Source: Agrobacterium larrymoorei (GTDB lineage: Bacteria; Pseudomonadota; Alphaproteobacteria; Rhizobiales; Rhizobiaceae). Taken from it: a DNA stretch of 64,000 nucleotides. The stretch covers positions 1 through 64,000 of the forward strand of contig NZ_JAAMFB010000030.1 in assembly GCF_013322225.1 (NCBI RefSeq), given 5' to 3'. This document shows, piece by piece, positions 1 through 8,148 of this stretch. The position numbers and the translations under genes are program-made. Below the pieces are notes generated by a model. It made no database searches. It was not told where the DNA came from and was given only the letters and a program-made list of their open reading frames with translations. How positions within the stretch are numbered: the stretch's first letter is position 1; each line of letters starts with the position of its first letter.

Positions 1-100
1 CCGCTGCCAAAAGCCGGATGGTCGGATGAAATCCAGAGGGGGTCAAAATTGGATAAGTATTACCCCACCAGAGGGGTCAACATTCCATGCTTAAACACAC
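1..100. mobile_element. Probable IS21-family end remnant
   Basis: Two near-repeats lie here: GGGGTCAAAATTGG at about 38-51 and GAGGGGTCAACATTCC at about 70-85. Repeated GGGTCAA..ATT blocks after the istB stop are typical of the terminal repeats of IS21-family elements. The first bases have a short open frame ending in TGA at 27-29, which could be the istB tail, but too little is present to prove this. The homology of the downstream gene starts abruptly right after this block, as expected if an element inserted there and removed its 5' half. The element itself would lie mostly to the left of the window. Confidence 0.4.
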
Positions 101-106
101 GTTGAA

Positions 107-1078
107 ATGACGCCGATGACGAAGTTCGAAGTATCCGGCCCCGGTGCCGAAGCGTGGCTCGATGGCATTCTCGCCAACCGCCTTCCGAAGGTCGGTCGCG
201 TCAATCTCAGCCATCATCTGACCAAGGCTGGCGGTGTGCAGGCGGAATATGTGGTGGCGCGCCTTGAGGATGGCAGCTTCTACCTCATCTCAACGCCACG
301 GGCCGAGCGCTGGAATTTTGATGATCTGTCGAAGCTTTTGCCAAAGGACGGAAGCGTTCAGCTACGCAATGTTACCAACGAACGCGGTTGCTTTACCGTA
401 GTCGGGCCGAAGGCACGCGATGTTCTGCAAGGTCTGACTGAGATGGATCTTTCGAACGAGGCGTTCCCGTGGTTTGGCGTCAACTCCGGCACAGTTGGTC
501 TCGCAACCGATGTCCGAGTGCTGCGCGTTAATTACGAAGGTGAGCTGGGCTGGGAGCTATACCATCCGTTGCCCTATCAGCGGCAATTGCTGCTGGCGAT
601 CCTCGCCGCCGGTGAGGAGCATGGTTTGAGGCTCATCGGCTATCACGCGCTGGAATTCCTTCGCCTCGAAAAATCCTACCGTGCGATGTATCGCGACATG
701 AACCCGGAACTGACTGCATGGGAAAGCAATCTCGACCGCTTCATCCGGCTCGACAAGGGCGAGTTCATCGGCAGGCAGGCGCTCCTTCGCCAGCAGCAGA
801 AAGGTGTGAGCAGGCGTTCCGTGACAATCGCTATCGATACGGATGGCGCGAGTTCGCTCATTCACGAAGGTGTTTATCACGACGGAGAGTTGGTCGGACG
901 CATCACATCCGGCAGCTATGCCTATACGGTTGGTCACGATATCGCCTTTGCTCTCTTGCCGGTTGCCTTGGGAGCACCGGGAACGGAATTGGAAGTGCCA
1001 ATTCTCGGCAAACTGTGCAAGGCACGCGTGATTGCGGAGTCTCCCTACGACCCCGAAGCTCTCCGTGGCCGGATGTAA
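107..1078 (+). CDS. Truncated GcvT-like aminomethyltransferase half of a DMGDH/sarcosine-dehydrogenase-type demethylase
   Basis: The 323 residues match the folate-binding C-terminal half of FAD-dependent dimethylglycine/sarcosine dehydrogenase-type proteins. The start (MTPMTKFEVSGPGA) is an internal motif of that family, followed by the GcvT core (NYEGELGWELYHP near residue 145) and the C-terminal barrel (DKGEFIGRQAL, TSGSYAYTVGHDIA). Full-length members have roughly 800 residues with an N-terminal FAD domain, which is missing. The frame upstream of the ATG closes with TAA at 92-94, next to an IS-like end, so the ORF is best read as a 3' remnant. Family role: moving a methyl group from an N-methylated amine to tetrahydrofolate. 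Without the FAD half it is unlikely to oxidise anything, though a folded folate-binding domain could still be made. Confidence 0.7.
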   Translation: MTPMTKFEVSGPGAEAWLDGILANRLPKVGRVNLSHHLTKAGGVQAEYVVARLEDGSFYLISTPRAERWNFDDLSKLLPKDGSVQLRNVTNERGCFTVVGPKARDVLQGLTEMDLSNEAFPWFGVNSGTVGLATDVRVLRVNYEGELGWELYHPLPYQRQLLLAILAAGEEHGLRLIGYHALEFLRLEKSYRAMYRDMNPELTAWESNLDRFIRLDKGEFIGRQALLRQQQKGVSRRSVTIAIDTDGASSLIHEGVYHDGELVGRITSGSYAYTVGHDIAFALLPVALGAPGTELEVPILGKLCKARVIAESPYDPEALRGRM

Positions 1079-1191
1079 TGAGGAAACGACGATGAAAAAC
1101 CGCGTGAAGGCGGATCGTTTGGCGTTGAGCTTGCCAACGTCAAAATGTCGATGAATCCGTTTGTTGAGTTTCGGTCGAGGAGGCCCTTTGC

Positions 1192-1260
1192 CTGAAAGAA
1201 GCTGGTGTCCAGCACATTGCAGACATGAGGAACTCAAAAGTCATCATCGACATTGCCGTT
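1192..1260 (+). pseudogene. Scrap of electron transfer flavoprotein alpha subunit (etfA)
   Basis: In the frame starting at 1192 the translation contains AGVQHIADMRNSKVI. This closely resembles the GAIQHLAGM(R/K)(N/D)SKVI FAD-binding motif of ETF alpha/FixB. It has no start, no FAD domain around it, and loses similarity on both sides. ETF genes usually accompany N-demethylases such as the gene just downstream on the other strand, so the scrap fits a decayed methylamine or betaine catabolic cluster. The assignment rests on about 20 residues only. Confidence 0.45.
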
Positions 1261-1271
1261 TATAGCCGATC

Positions 1272-3308
1272 TCAGATGTCCTTCACCAGGCGCAGGGCAT
1301 CGTAAATTGCCGCATGGGTGTTGCGTGCGGCCACCGCATCGCCGATGCGATAAAGTTGGTAGCGACCGGCGTCGTTGCGCATGACCATTTGTGGCTGGCC
1401 GTCGATCAGGTTCTCGTAGTCGACCTCTCCGAGATTGGTCGAACTGGGCTTAAGCTCGAAGTAGAGATCGTCCAGCGGCAACGTTCCATTGTTGACGATA
1501 ATCTGGTCCACGAGACGCTCCTGCTCTACGCCGCCGTAATCGCTGCCGACCTTGGCGACGATCTGATTGCCTCGCTTCTCGGCGGCTTTCAGGCGGTATG
1601 TCACGGTAAAGGTGGTATTCTGCTTTTGCAGCGAGCGCATATATGGCACGAGATTCATCGCCATGACCTCCGGCGAGAAGGAGCGGTCTGGCGTCATGAT
1701 CTCGACCTTGCTGCCTGCGCCAGCAATGATTTCGGCAGCCTGTAGGGCGGCATGGTCACCGGCTTCATCATAAATGAGAACGTTGTTTCCAGGCTTCACA
1801 TCGCCCGAGATGATGTCCCATGCGGACACGACGAGATCGTTGCCGGATGTCAGAACCTCCGTATCCGGCAGGCCGCCTGTCGCGATGATGACGACATCCG
1901 GGTTTTCCGCCTCTACCGTCTCGGCCTCTGCCCATGTATTGAACCGGAACATCACGCCGAGCTTCTCGCATTGGCTCATGCGCCAATCGATGATGCTGAT
2001 CATCTCCTTGCGGCGATGACTCTGGGCAGTGAGCCGGATCTGACCGCCGGGGTGACTTGCCGCTTCGAAAACGACGACCTCATGGCCGCGCGTTCCCGCG
2101 ACGCGGGCGGCTTCGAGACCCGCCGGACCTGCGCCGACGATCACCACCTTCTTGCGCACATCCGTCTTGGGGATGATGTGCGGCATGGTTTCCTCGCGCC
2201 CTGTCGCGGCGTTGTGGATGCAGAAGGCAAGGCCACCCTGGTAGATGCGGTCCAGACAGTAATTGGCGCCGACGCAGGGACGGATGTCATCCTCGCGCTT
2301 TTCGATGATCTTGCGCACGATGTGCGGGTCGCTCATATGCGCGCGGGTCATGCCGATCATGTCCACCTTACCGGCAGCGATCGCATGGCGGGCGGTGGCG
2401 ACATCCTGGATTTTGGCGGCATGGAACGTAGGAAAGCTGGTAGCAGCGCGTATCTCGCCTGCGAAGTCCAGATGCGGCGCACTGGCCATGCCCTGGATCG
2501 GGATAACGTCGGTAAGGCCGGGATCGGTGTCGATATGACCGCGAATGACGTTCAGATAGTCGATCAGGCCGCTTTCCTTCAAGCGCCGGGAGATTTCTAG
2601 GCCATCGTCCTTTCCGGTTCCGCCGGGCAGGCTCTCGTCAGCGGTATAGCGGACACCGAGAATGAAGTCTTCGCCGACCCGCTTTCGCATGGCGGCAAAG
2701 ACGTCGAGACAGAACCGCAGGCGGTTTTCGAGTGGTCCACCATAGGGGCCGTCGAGTTCGTTGGTGAGCGGCGAGGTAAATTGGTCGATCAGGTGACCGT
2801 AGGCCTCCAGTTCGACACCGTCCATGCCGCCAGCTTTCATGCGTTCGGCTGCATCGGCGAAATCCTTGATGATCCGCTCGATATCCCAATCCTCAATCTT
2901 CTTTGCTGACGCGCGGTGGGCAGGTTCCCGCCGGTGAGAGGGCGCGACAACGGGCAACCAGTCGCCCTTGTCCCAGCGCGTGCGGCGGCCGAGATGGGTG
3001 AGCTGGATCATGATGGCGGAGCCCTCCTCATGCACGGCATCGGTCATTTCGCGGACCCACGGAACGATCTCGTCCTTATAGGCCAGAAGATTGTTGAATA
3101 CCGGCGGACTGTCCTTAGACACAGCCGCCGATCCTGCGGTCATCGTCAGCGCCACCCCGCCCTTGGCCCGTTCGACGGTGTAGGCGCGATAGCGCCCCTT
3201 CGGCATGCCGTCTTCTGGATAGGCCGGTTCATGCGATGTCACCATGATGCGATTACGGAGCGTCAGATGCTTGAGTTTGTACGGCTGAAGAAGGGGATCG
3301 TTCGACAT
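1272..3308 (-). CDS. NADH:flavin oxidoreductase / N-demethylase (StcD / trimethylamine-dehydrogenase type)
   Basis: This 678-residue protein has an N-terminal old-yellow-enzyme TIM barrel (LLQPYKLKHLTLRNRIMVTS, then QLTHLGRRTRW and YGGPLENRLRF). A 4Fe-4S cysteine cluster follows (C-x5-C-x11-C in CVGANYCLDR...FCIHN, near residue 350). The C-terminal half is an FAD/NAD(P) domain (VVIVGAGPAGLEAARVAG near residue 395). This is the layout of trimethylamine dehydrogenase, 2,4-dienoyl-CoA reductase and the stachydrine/N-methylproline demethylases. The etfA and GcvT-like scraps beside it favour an N-demethylase. The substrate (N-methylproline, dimethylglycine or similar) is inferred. It is intact and divergent from a TetR-type gene that probably controls it. 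Confidence 0.85.
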   Translation of the reverse strand: MSNDPLLQPYKLKHLTLRNRIMVTSHEPAYPEDGMPKGRYRAYTVERAKGGVALTMTAGSAAVSKDSPPVFNNLLAYKDEIVPWVREMTDAVHEEGSAIMIQLTHLGRRTRWDKGDWLPVVAPSHRREPAHRASAKKIEDWDIERIIKDFADAAERMKAGGMDGVELEAYGHLIDQFTSPLTNELDGPYGGPLENRLRFCLDVFAAMRKRVGEDFILGVRYTADESLPGGTGKDDGLEISRRLKESGLIDYLNVIRGHIDTDPGLTDVIPIQGMASAPHLDFAGEIRAATSFPTFHAAKIQDVATARHAIAAGKVDMIGMTRAHMSDPHIVRKIIEKREDDIRPCVGANYCLDRIYQGGLAFCIHNAATGREETMPHIIPKTDVRKKVVIVGAGPAGLEAARVAGTRGHEVVVFEAASHPGGQIRLTAQSHRRKEMISIIDWRMSQCEKLGVMFRFNTWAEAETVEAENPDVVIIATGGLPDTEVLTSGNDLVVSAWDIISGDVKPGNNVLIYDEAGDHAALQAAEIIAGAGSKVEIMTPDRSFSPEVMAMNLVPYMRSLQKQNTTFTVTYRLKAAEKRGNQIVAKVGSDYGGVEQERLVDQIIVNNGTLPLDDLYFELKPSSTNLGEVDYENLIDGQPQMVMRNDAGRYQLYRIGDAVAARNTHAAIYDALRLVKDI

Positions 3309-3349
3309 TGACGGCTCCGTGCGTTGGCAATGACGTGAACGCTATTTCG

Positions 3350-3413
3350 AAATGTACACCACCGTCAATAAAGAAAGCATCGGCGTCAACCATTGTGACG
3401 ACTACGTACATTT
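3350..3413. promoter_or_regulatory. Divergent promoter with AAATGTAC/GTACATTT inverted repeat
   Basis: AAATGTAC at 3350-3357 and GTACATTT at 3406-3413 are exact inverted copies, 48 bases apart. Another TGTAC lies at 3418-3422. They sit between the demethylase gene (minus strand) and the TetR-type gene (plus strand). A TetR-family repressor commonly binds such repeats in its own divergent promoter region. The role as an operator is inferred. Confidence 0.45.
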
Positions 3414-3453
3414 TTGTTGTACCTCAGCCGCGGCTTCGTTAGATATTCTCCCC

Positions 3454-4089
3454 ATGGATCAGAGCGTCAATGAAAGCGGATGGAGAGGGTCACCCGAAGG
3501 CTGGCTGGACGCCGCCTACGAGGTTCTGCTGGATTCCGGTATAGATGCAGTGAAAATCCAGCCGCTTGCGGCAAAGTTGAAGCTCTCCCGCACCAGCTTC
3601 TACTGGTTCTTCAAGGATCGCGAAGAGCTGCTGACCGCCCTCGTTGAGCGGTGGCGGGACAAAAATACGGGCTCCCTTGTCAGGCAGTCTGAGGCCTATG
3701 CGGAATCCATCGTCGAGGCGGTGCTGAACGTCTTCGACTGTTGGCTGGACAAATCGCTGTTCGACTCGCAGTTCGAATTTGCCGTGAGAAGCTGGGCCAT
3801 CCAGTCTCCTGACGTACAGGCGGAGGTGAAAATTGCCGATGAACAGCGCCTTGAGGCGCTAAAGCACATGTTCCTTCGATATGGCTTTTCCGAGAGGTCG
3901 GCCGATGTGCGATCGAGAACGATGTATCTCGTTCAGATCGGCTATATCTCGATGCAGTCGCAAGAAGATCTCGAAACGAGAATGCCGCGTATCCCAGAAT
4001 ATGTGGAAATCTACACCGGCAAGACCCCGCATCAGCGCGAACTTGATCGCTTATATGCAAGGCATCGGTACGAACCGCCGAATGAGTGA
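3454..4089 (+). CDS. TetR-family transcriptional regulator
   Basis: Reading from the ATG at 3454 gives 211 residues, the usual TetR length. An earlier in-frame ATG at 3352 would add 34 residues (YTTVNKESIGVNHCDDY...) that do not resemble the family and would run through the inverted repeat, so the later start is preferred. The helix-turn-helix is clear: LDSGIDAVKIQPLAAKLKLS then RTSFYWFFKDREELLTALVERW near residues 24-68. The C-terminal ligand domain has no recognisable match. The divergent position suggests that it represses or activates the N-demethylase gene in response to a methylated amine; that target is inferred. Confidence 0.8.
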   Translation: MDQSVNESGWRGSPEGWLDAAYEVLLDSGIDAVKIQPLAAKLKLSRTSFYWFFKDREELLTALVERWRDKNTGSLVRQSEAYAESIVEAVLNVFDCWLDKSLFDSQFEFAVRSWAIQSPDVQAEVKIADEQRLEALKHMFLRYGFSERSADVRSRTMYLVQIGYISMQSQEDLETRMPRIPEYVEIYTGKTPHQRELDRLYARHRYEPPNE

Positions 4090-4221
4090 TCGGGGTGACG
4101 CGATCATAACGGGCTGGGATCATTCGCGGCGTCGGATGACCTTACGGATACTTGCTCCTTACGCTTGCCATTATTTGCAGCAAATCGTCGGTAAACTGTA
4201 AGCGTTGCTGGTGGAGATCAA

Positions 4222-4851
4222 ATGAAATCAGGTATCGTGTGGTGCGCGGTATTTTACATGCTTCTAACTTTTCAGGCCGCAGCGCAATATTACGACCCTT
4301 ACTATGATCAGCCCGGGGATTACCGGGAGAGCGTTCCTTACGAGGATGACGACACGTATTACGAAAGGCCGCTCGCGCTGCGCTCTTATGATCGTGCTCC
4401 ATTCTATGAAGAGCGTGGCACGTATGATCGTCGCCGCTCCGCGCAAGGTTCGGTCGGTAACATCGTCATCGTTACCAGTGAGCATACGCTCTATTACACC
4501 TCGCCGACAGGAGAGCAGTTTGCCTATCCGATTGCTGTTGGCAGAGAGGGCAAGCAATGGGTTGGTTCGACCCGGGTCGTTTCAAAAAAGGAATATCCCG
4601 AGTGGCGGCCAACGGCGGAGATGCGCCGGAAAAACCCTAAGCTCCCAGAGGTCGTCCGGCCTGGGCCATCAAACCCGCTTGGAACACGCGCGCTCTATCT
4701 TGCCGACGGTCTTCTGCGGATACACGGCACCAATGATCCTGCATCCATCGGGACTAATGCCTCGAGCGGATGTTTCCGAATGTATCGTCAGGATGTCGAG
4801 CAGCTTTATGAAATGGTGAGAGCCGGGACGCCGGTGACGGTCCACCGATGA
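4222..4851 (+). CDS. Secreted L,D-transpeptidase (YkuD domain)
   Basis: The 209-residue protein starts with a signal peptide (MKSGIVWCAVFYMLLTFQAAAQ) followed by a Tyr/Asp/Arg-rich linker to about residue 75. The YkuD catalytic domain ends with the conserved HGTNDPASIG and SSGCFRM motifs, giving His168 and catalytic Cys184. Such enzymes form 3-3 cross-links in peptidoglycan or attach proteins to it in the periplasm, and Rhizobiales carry many copies. A GGAG ribosome site precedes the ATG by 6 bases. It is followed 39 bases later by a two-component pair in the same direction, so the three may be co-transcribed. Confidence 0.88.
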   Translation: MKSGIVWCAVFYMLLTFQAAAQYYDPYYDQPGDYRESVPYEDDDTYYERPLALRSYDRAPFYEERGTYDRRRSAQGSVGNIVIVTSEHTLYYTSPTGEQFAYPIAVGREGKQWVGSTRVVSKKEYPEWRPTAEMRRKNPKLPEVVRPGPSNPLGTRALYLADGLLRIHGTNDPASIGTNASSGCFRMYRQDVEQLYEMVRAGTPVTVHR

Positions 4852-4890
4852 CCATTTTGCTGTTTAGACAGGCAGCACGAGGCGGAAAAG

Positions 4891-6519
4891 ATGAAGCAGC
4901 TTGACTTCACCATCCGGCTCATTGCTGCCTTTACTGTTCTCGCACTGCTGATCGTCGCCCAGGGTCTGCTCAATCGTCATATCGCGACAGTGGCAGAGCA
5001 ACAGGTCATTCGTGGTCGATATGCCGGCGATCTCCTCTCCGGCATGCTGGAACTTTCTGCAACGAAACAGAGACTGCGTGCATGGTCTCTGCGTGCGCTG
5101 ATCGGCGCGGAACACGCGCCGGGAGATGGCGAAATGCTGCGTGCGCATATGGCCGCAACTATTGCGCAACTCCAGCGGATCAGCCGAGATACCCGCGAGA
5201 TGGATCGCAGCGCCAACGCATTGACAGGTGACGATGACGCACGCGATGACGCCTTGCGTCTGATATCCGGCAGTGTCGTTGCGTTGAAACCGGCTATTGA
5301 GGATATCAGGTCTCACACAGGCGCCGAAGATGCGCGCACGGCGTGGGCATCCATCGAGGCAATCTTCGATCAGGGGGCCGGGCGAGATCTTCGTGAGGTG
5401 CTCAACAATACGATCTCCCAAGAGCGATCCCAGCTTGTCCGTACAAGGGAAAATGCGGATGCGGCGCTGCTGAGACTTAATCGCGTGTTGGCATTTGTCA
5501 CATTCTTCATCGCTGTGATCGGCATGGGTCTGGCATATGCGGTTGCTAACGCTGTTCGCCGCCCGCTGCTACAGATGTTGGAGGGGGCAAAAGCATACGA
5601 ATCCGGGAAACTCGAGCATCGCATTCCGGTGACCACAGGCGACGAGTTCGGACGGTTTGCTGCCAGCATCAATCGCATGGCGTCGGAATTGTTGGTGAGA
5701 CGCAATGAGGAAGCCAACCAGCGGCTCATTCTTGAACAGCAGGTCAAGGAGCGCACGGCTGCCCTCGAAGATGCTCTGTCGCGATTGCGTGCTTCCGAGG
5801 GCCGTCGCTTGAGCCTGCTTGCCGATATCAGTCACGAACTTCGCACACCTACCACCGCCATTCGCGGGGAAGCCGAAATCGCACTGCGCAGCTCGAAGAC
5901 GGACTATGACTATCGTGGATCGCTCGAGCGTATCGGGCAGGCCGCGGGCCAGATGAGCAGCCTGATTGATGACCTTTTGCTGATGTCGCGAGGACAAAAC
6001 GAGTCGCTTGTGCTGAACAAGGAGCCAGTCGATATCGCAGGTCCGCTTGAAGAGGCGCTTTTGAGTGCCTCAGCACTGGCCAATCAATGTGGCGTGACCA
6101 TTGTGACGTCCATTGATGACACTGAGGTCATTGTCTTGGGAGACCCTATTCGATTGCGGCAGATCATCGCTATCCTGCTCGACAATGCTATCCGCTATTC
6201 ACCACGCAATACTAAGATAGACGTCCGCACGAAAATGCGTGAGGAGGTCTGGGAACTCATCGTCCATGACCAGGGCATCGGTATCGACACTGATGATCTC
6301 AAGCATGTGTTCGAGCGCAATTTCCGGGGCGATAACGCACGACGGCACCGTCCGGAAGGCACAGGTCTTGGTCTTTCCATAGCCAGTCACCTTGTGTCGC
6401 TACACAGTGGAACGATCTCGATTGACAGCGAAAGCGGGGAGGGAACCACCGTATCTCTACGGCTTCCCTTGCATCGGACCAATGCTGTTCCCGAAATTTC
6501 CATGGAGCAGCATAATTGA
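4891..6519 (+). CDS. Sensor histidine kinase with HAMP domain
   Basis: This is a 542-residue membrane kinase. TM1 is near residues 7-27 and a periplasmic helical sensor region of about 165 residues follows. TM2 lies near residues 195-215 (VLAFVTFFIAVIGMGLAYAV). Then come a HAMP linker (RRPLLQMLEGAKAYESGKLEHRIP), a coiled coil, and HisKA with ISHELRTPTTAIRGE, where His315 is the likely phosphorylated residue. The HATPase domain shows DNAIRYSP (N box), DQGIGID (G1) and GTGLGLSIA (G2). The stop overlaps the start of the downstream response regulator by four bases, so the pair is translationally coupled. The signal is unknown; the L,D-transpeptidase just upstream hints at an envelope function. 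Confidence 0.9.
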   Translation: MKQLDFTIRLIAAFTVLALLIVAQGLLNRHIATVAEQQVIRGRYAGDLLSGMLELSATKQRLRAWSLRALIGAEHAPGDGEMLRAHMAATIAQLQRISRDTREMDRSANALTGDDDARDDALRLISGSVVALKPAIEDIRSHTGAEDARTAWASIEAIFDQGAGRDLREVLNNTISQERSQLVRTRENADAALLRLNRVLAFVTFFIAVIGMGLAYAVANAVRRPLLQMLEGAKAYESGKLEHRIPVTTGDEFGRFAASINRMASELLVRRNEEANQRLILEQQVKERTAALEDALSRLRASEGRRLSLLADISHELRTPTTAIRGEAEIALRSSKTDYDYRGSLERIGQAAGQMSSLIDDLLLMSRGQNESLVLNKEPVDIAGPLEEALLSASALANQCGVTIVTSIDDTEVIVLGDPIRLRQIIAILLDNAIRYSPRNTKIDVRTKMREEVWELIVHDQGIGIDTDDLKHVFERNFRGDNARRHRPEGTGLGLSIASHLVSLHSGTISIDSESGEGTTVSLRLPLHRTNAVPEISMEQHN

Positions 6520-7226
6520 ATTTATTGATTATAGAAGATGACCCCAGAGTGGCAGATTTCCTGGAGCGCGGACTTCGCGCGGAAGGATATGCGGTAACAG
6601 TTGCGCGAGACGGTCCAAGCGGGATCGAGCGCGCCCATGAGCTTTGGAAGGAATGGCTATCCGCCGGCCAAAGCGGTGTTATCCTGCTGGACGTCATGCT
6701 GCCGATCATCAATGGCTCGGATGTGTGCCAGACGCTGAGGGCAAGCGGAATATCGTCGCCGATCTTGATGTTGACGGCGCTTGGCTCGGTTAATGATCGA
6801 ATTTCCGGCTTGCGGATGGGGGCAGATGACTATCTTGTCAAACCGTTCGCCTTTGAGGAGCTCCTTGCCCGGATTGAAGCTTTGATGCGTCGGCCCGTCG
6901 ATATTCGGCCTCTCGCGGATAGGACACTCTCCGTCGGTGCGCTGGAACTGGACCGGGAATCCATGCGCGTCACGGTATCTGGTAACGAGATTAGCTTGAC
7001 CGCCAAGGAGCTGGCGCTGCTGGAGCTGTTCATGTCGGCGCCGGGACGCGTTTTGAGCCGCGAAAGGATACTCGCAAATATCTGGGGCGCGGGCGAAGAT
7101 CCGCTGACGAATGTCGTGGATGTCTATGTGCGACGCTTGCGCGCGAAAATCGATAGTGGGTCGGACGATCGCTCCTGTATCACGACCGTCCGTGGGATTG
7201 GCTACCGTCTGGAGCACAATCGGTAA
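6516..7226 (+). CDS. OmpR/PhoB-family response regulator
   Basis: The 236 residues hold a receiver domain (acidic pair Asp8-Asp9, phospho-acceptor Asp59 in ILLDVMLP, Lys in YLVKPFAFEEL). A winged-helix OmpR domain follows, with LTAKELALLELFMSAPGRVLSRERI and VDVYVRRLRAKID. The start codon is TTG at 6516, overlapping the kinase stop (TTGA). The next possible starts would cut into the first beta strand, so TTG is well supported. It is the cognate partner of the upstream kinase. Target genes cannot be told from the sequence. Confidence 0.9.
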   Translation: MNLLIIEDDPRVADFLERGLRAEGYAVTVARDGPSGIERAHELWKEWLSAGQSGVILLDVMLPIINGSDVCQTLRASGISSPILMLTALGSVNDRISGLRMGADDYLVKPFAFEELLARIEALMRRPVDIRPLADRTLSVGALELDRESMRVTVSGNEISLTAKELALLELFMSAPGRVLSRERILANIWGAGEDPLTNVVDVYVRRLRAKIDSGSDDRSCITTVRGIGYRLEHNR

Positions 7227-7232
7227 ATGCGG

Positions 7233-7796
7233 TTATTTAGTTTGATAGGGCAATGAGGAATGGTGCTGTACGATCCTGATAACGCCCGCGTCGTCCTTTT
7301 TGAAGGTCCATGACTTATCGACGGTCGTCACTTTCCCGTCCTTGTCGGTGAATGACACCTTGCCAAGTGTCGTTGCATATTCGCCGTCGAGGAGGATTGC
7401 GGCATTCTTCACGTCAACCTGACGCCATCCCTTTAGCGCGAAGCCGGTGTCGGCAGGGTACTTAGAATTCTGCCCGACGAAATAGGCCAACGCCCCTTCT
7501 CGATCGGTTCTAAATGTCTGCGGCTCTTGTGTTAGCGTCGGCTTGAAGAGAACGGGGCCTAATTGATACCCATAGGCAGCGTCGATAACATTGGCTGCCA
7601 TGACCTGAGCCGCCTCAGCACCTTTTTCTTCATGCTCCTTCGATATGGCAACGAGTGCATCGCCCCAGGCTTTCTGCGTTGATAGAACCTCGTCCTGGCT
7701 GATCGATCCGTTATGAATCTCGACAGCGCTTGCTCCACCAGTGGCCAGTAGCAGAGCCGTTCCGGTAACGGTCATCGCTTTTGCGATCAAACGCAT
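7233..7796 (-). CDS. Secreted small protein of unknown function
   Basis: The 187-residue protein has a clear signal peptide (MRLIAKAMTVTGTALLLATGGASA). The mature part is about 163 residues with no cysteine. Its later half alternates beta-like stretches (AILLDGEYATTLGKVSFTDKDG, VTTVDKSWTFKKDDAGVIRIVQHHSSLPY) in the manner of NTF2/SnoaL-like folds. Similar secreted proteins in Rhizobiales are sometimes labelled phosphoribosyl-AMP cyclohydrolase, but I see no basis for that activity here. It converges on the two-component genes with only 6 bases between the stops. Function is not assigned. Confidence 0.65.
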   Translation of the reverse strand: MRLIAKAMTVTGTALLLATGGASAVEIHNGSISQDEVLSTQKAWGDALVAISKEHEEKGAEAAQVMAANVIDAAYGYQLGPVLFKPTLTQEPQTFRTDREGALAYFVGQNSKYPADTGFALKGWRQVDVKNAAILLDGEYATTLGKVSFTDKDGKVTTVDKSWTFKKDDAGVIRIVQHHSSLPYQTK

Positions 7797-8148
7797 TTCT
7801 TTCTCCTGTTTGCTTGCTCAAACTGAGCGACAAACGGACTATGAATTGCGGAGCTGTAAGTGGCATGGCTGCTTCATGAACAGATTATGGATGGACGATT
7901 AACACTCTCTGCGGTGATGAAGCGTTGAAATTACCATCATGCGGAGCAAGGGATTATCCTCGTACACGTAACGGTACTGGCAGAAAAGCCAACGGCCAGG
8001 TTTGAAAGCATGTCGCGTGAAAAACGAGTTAGGCGACACGTGTTAGTGTTCGCATGTCTTCATTGCAAAGCCGCCCACCATTGCAAGACAGGCTTTAACT
8101 CATTGAAAATTCTTTCTGTTACATCAAAAGCGAAGGTCGCTTAGCGTC
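7797..8148. other. Intergenic stretch without recognisable gene
   Basis: These 352 bases lie between the start of the secreted-protein gene and the end of the acyl-CoA-dehydrogenase-like gene, both on the minus strand. I see no convincing ORF, RNA gene or strong terminator hairpin. The part next to 7796 should hold the promoter of the secreted protein: AAAGAAATG with an AGGAGAAAG ribosome site reads on the minus strand at about 7794-7808. Confidence 0.5.

Noticed and set aside
557..1237. Long minus-strand frame of 226 codons across the GcvT-like fragment
   Set aside because: It is antisense to a recognisable GcvT domain, has low-likelihood composition and no family similarity; it is a shadow of the plus-strand gene.
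7233..7796. Naming as phosphoribosyl-AMP cyclohydrolase
   Set aside because: The protein is secreted and shows none of the Cys/His metal motifs of HisI; any such database label would be a carried-over error.
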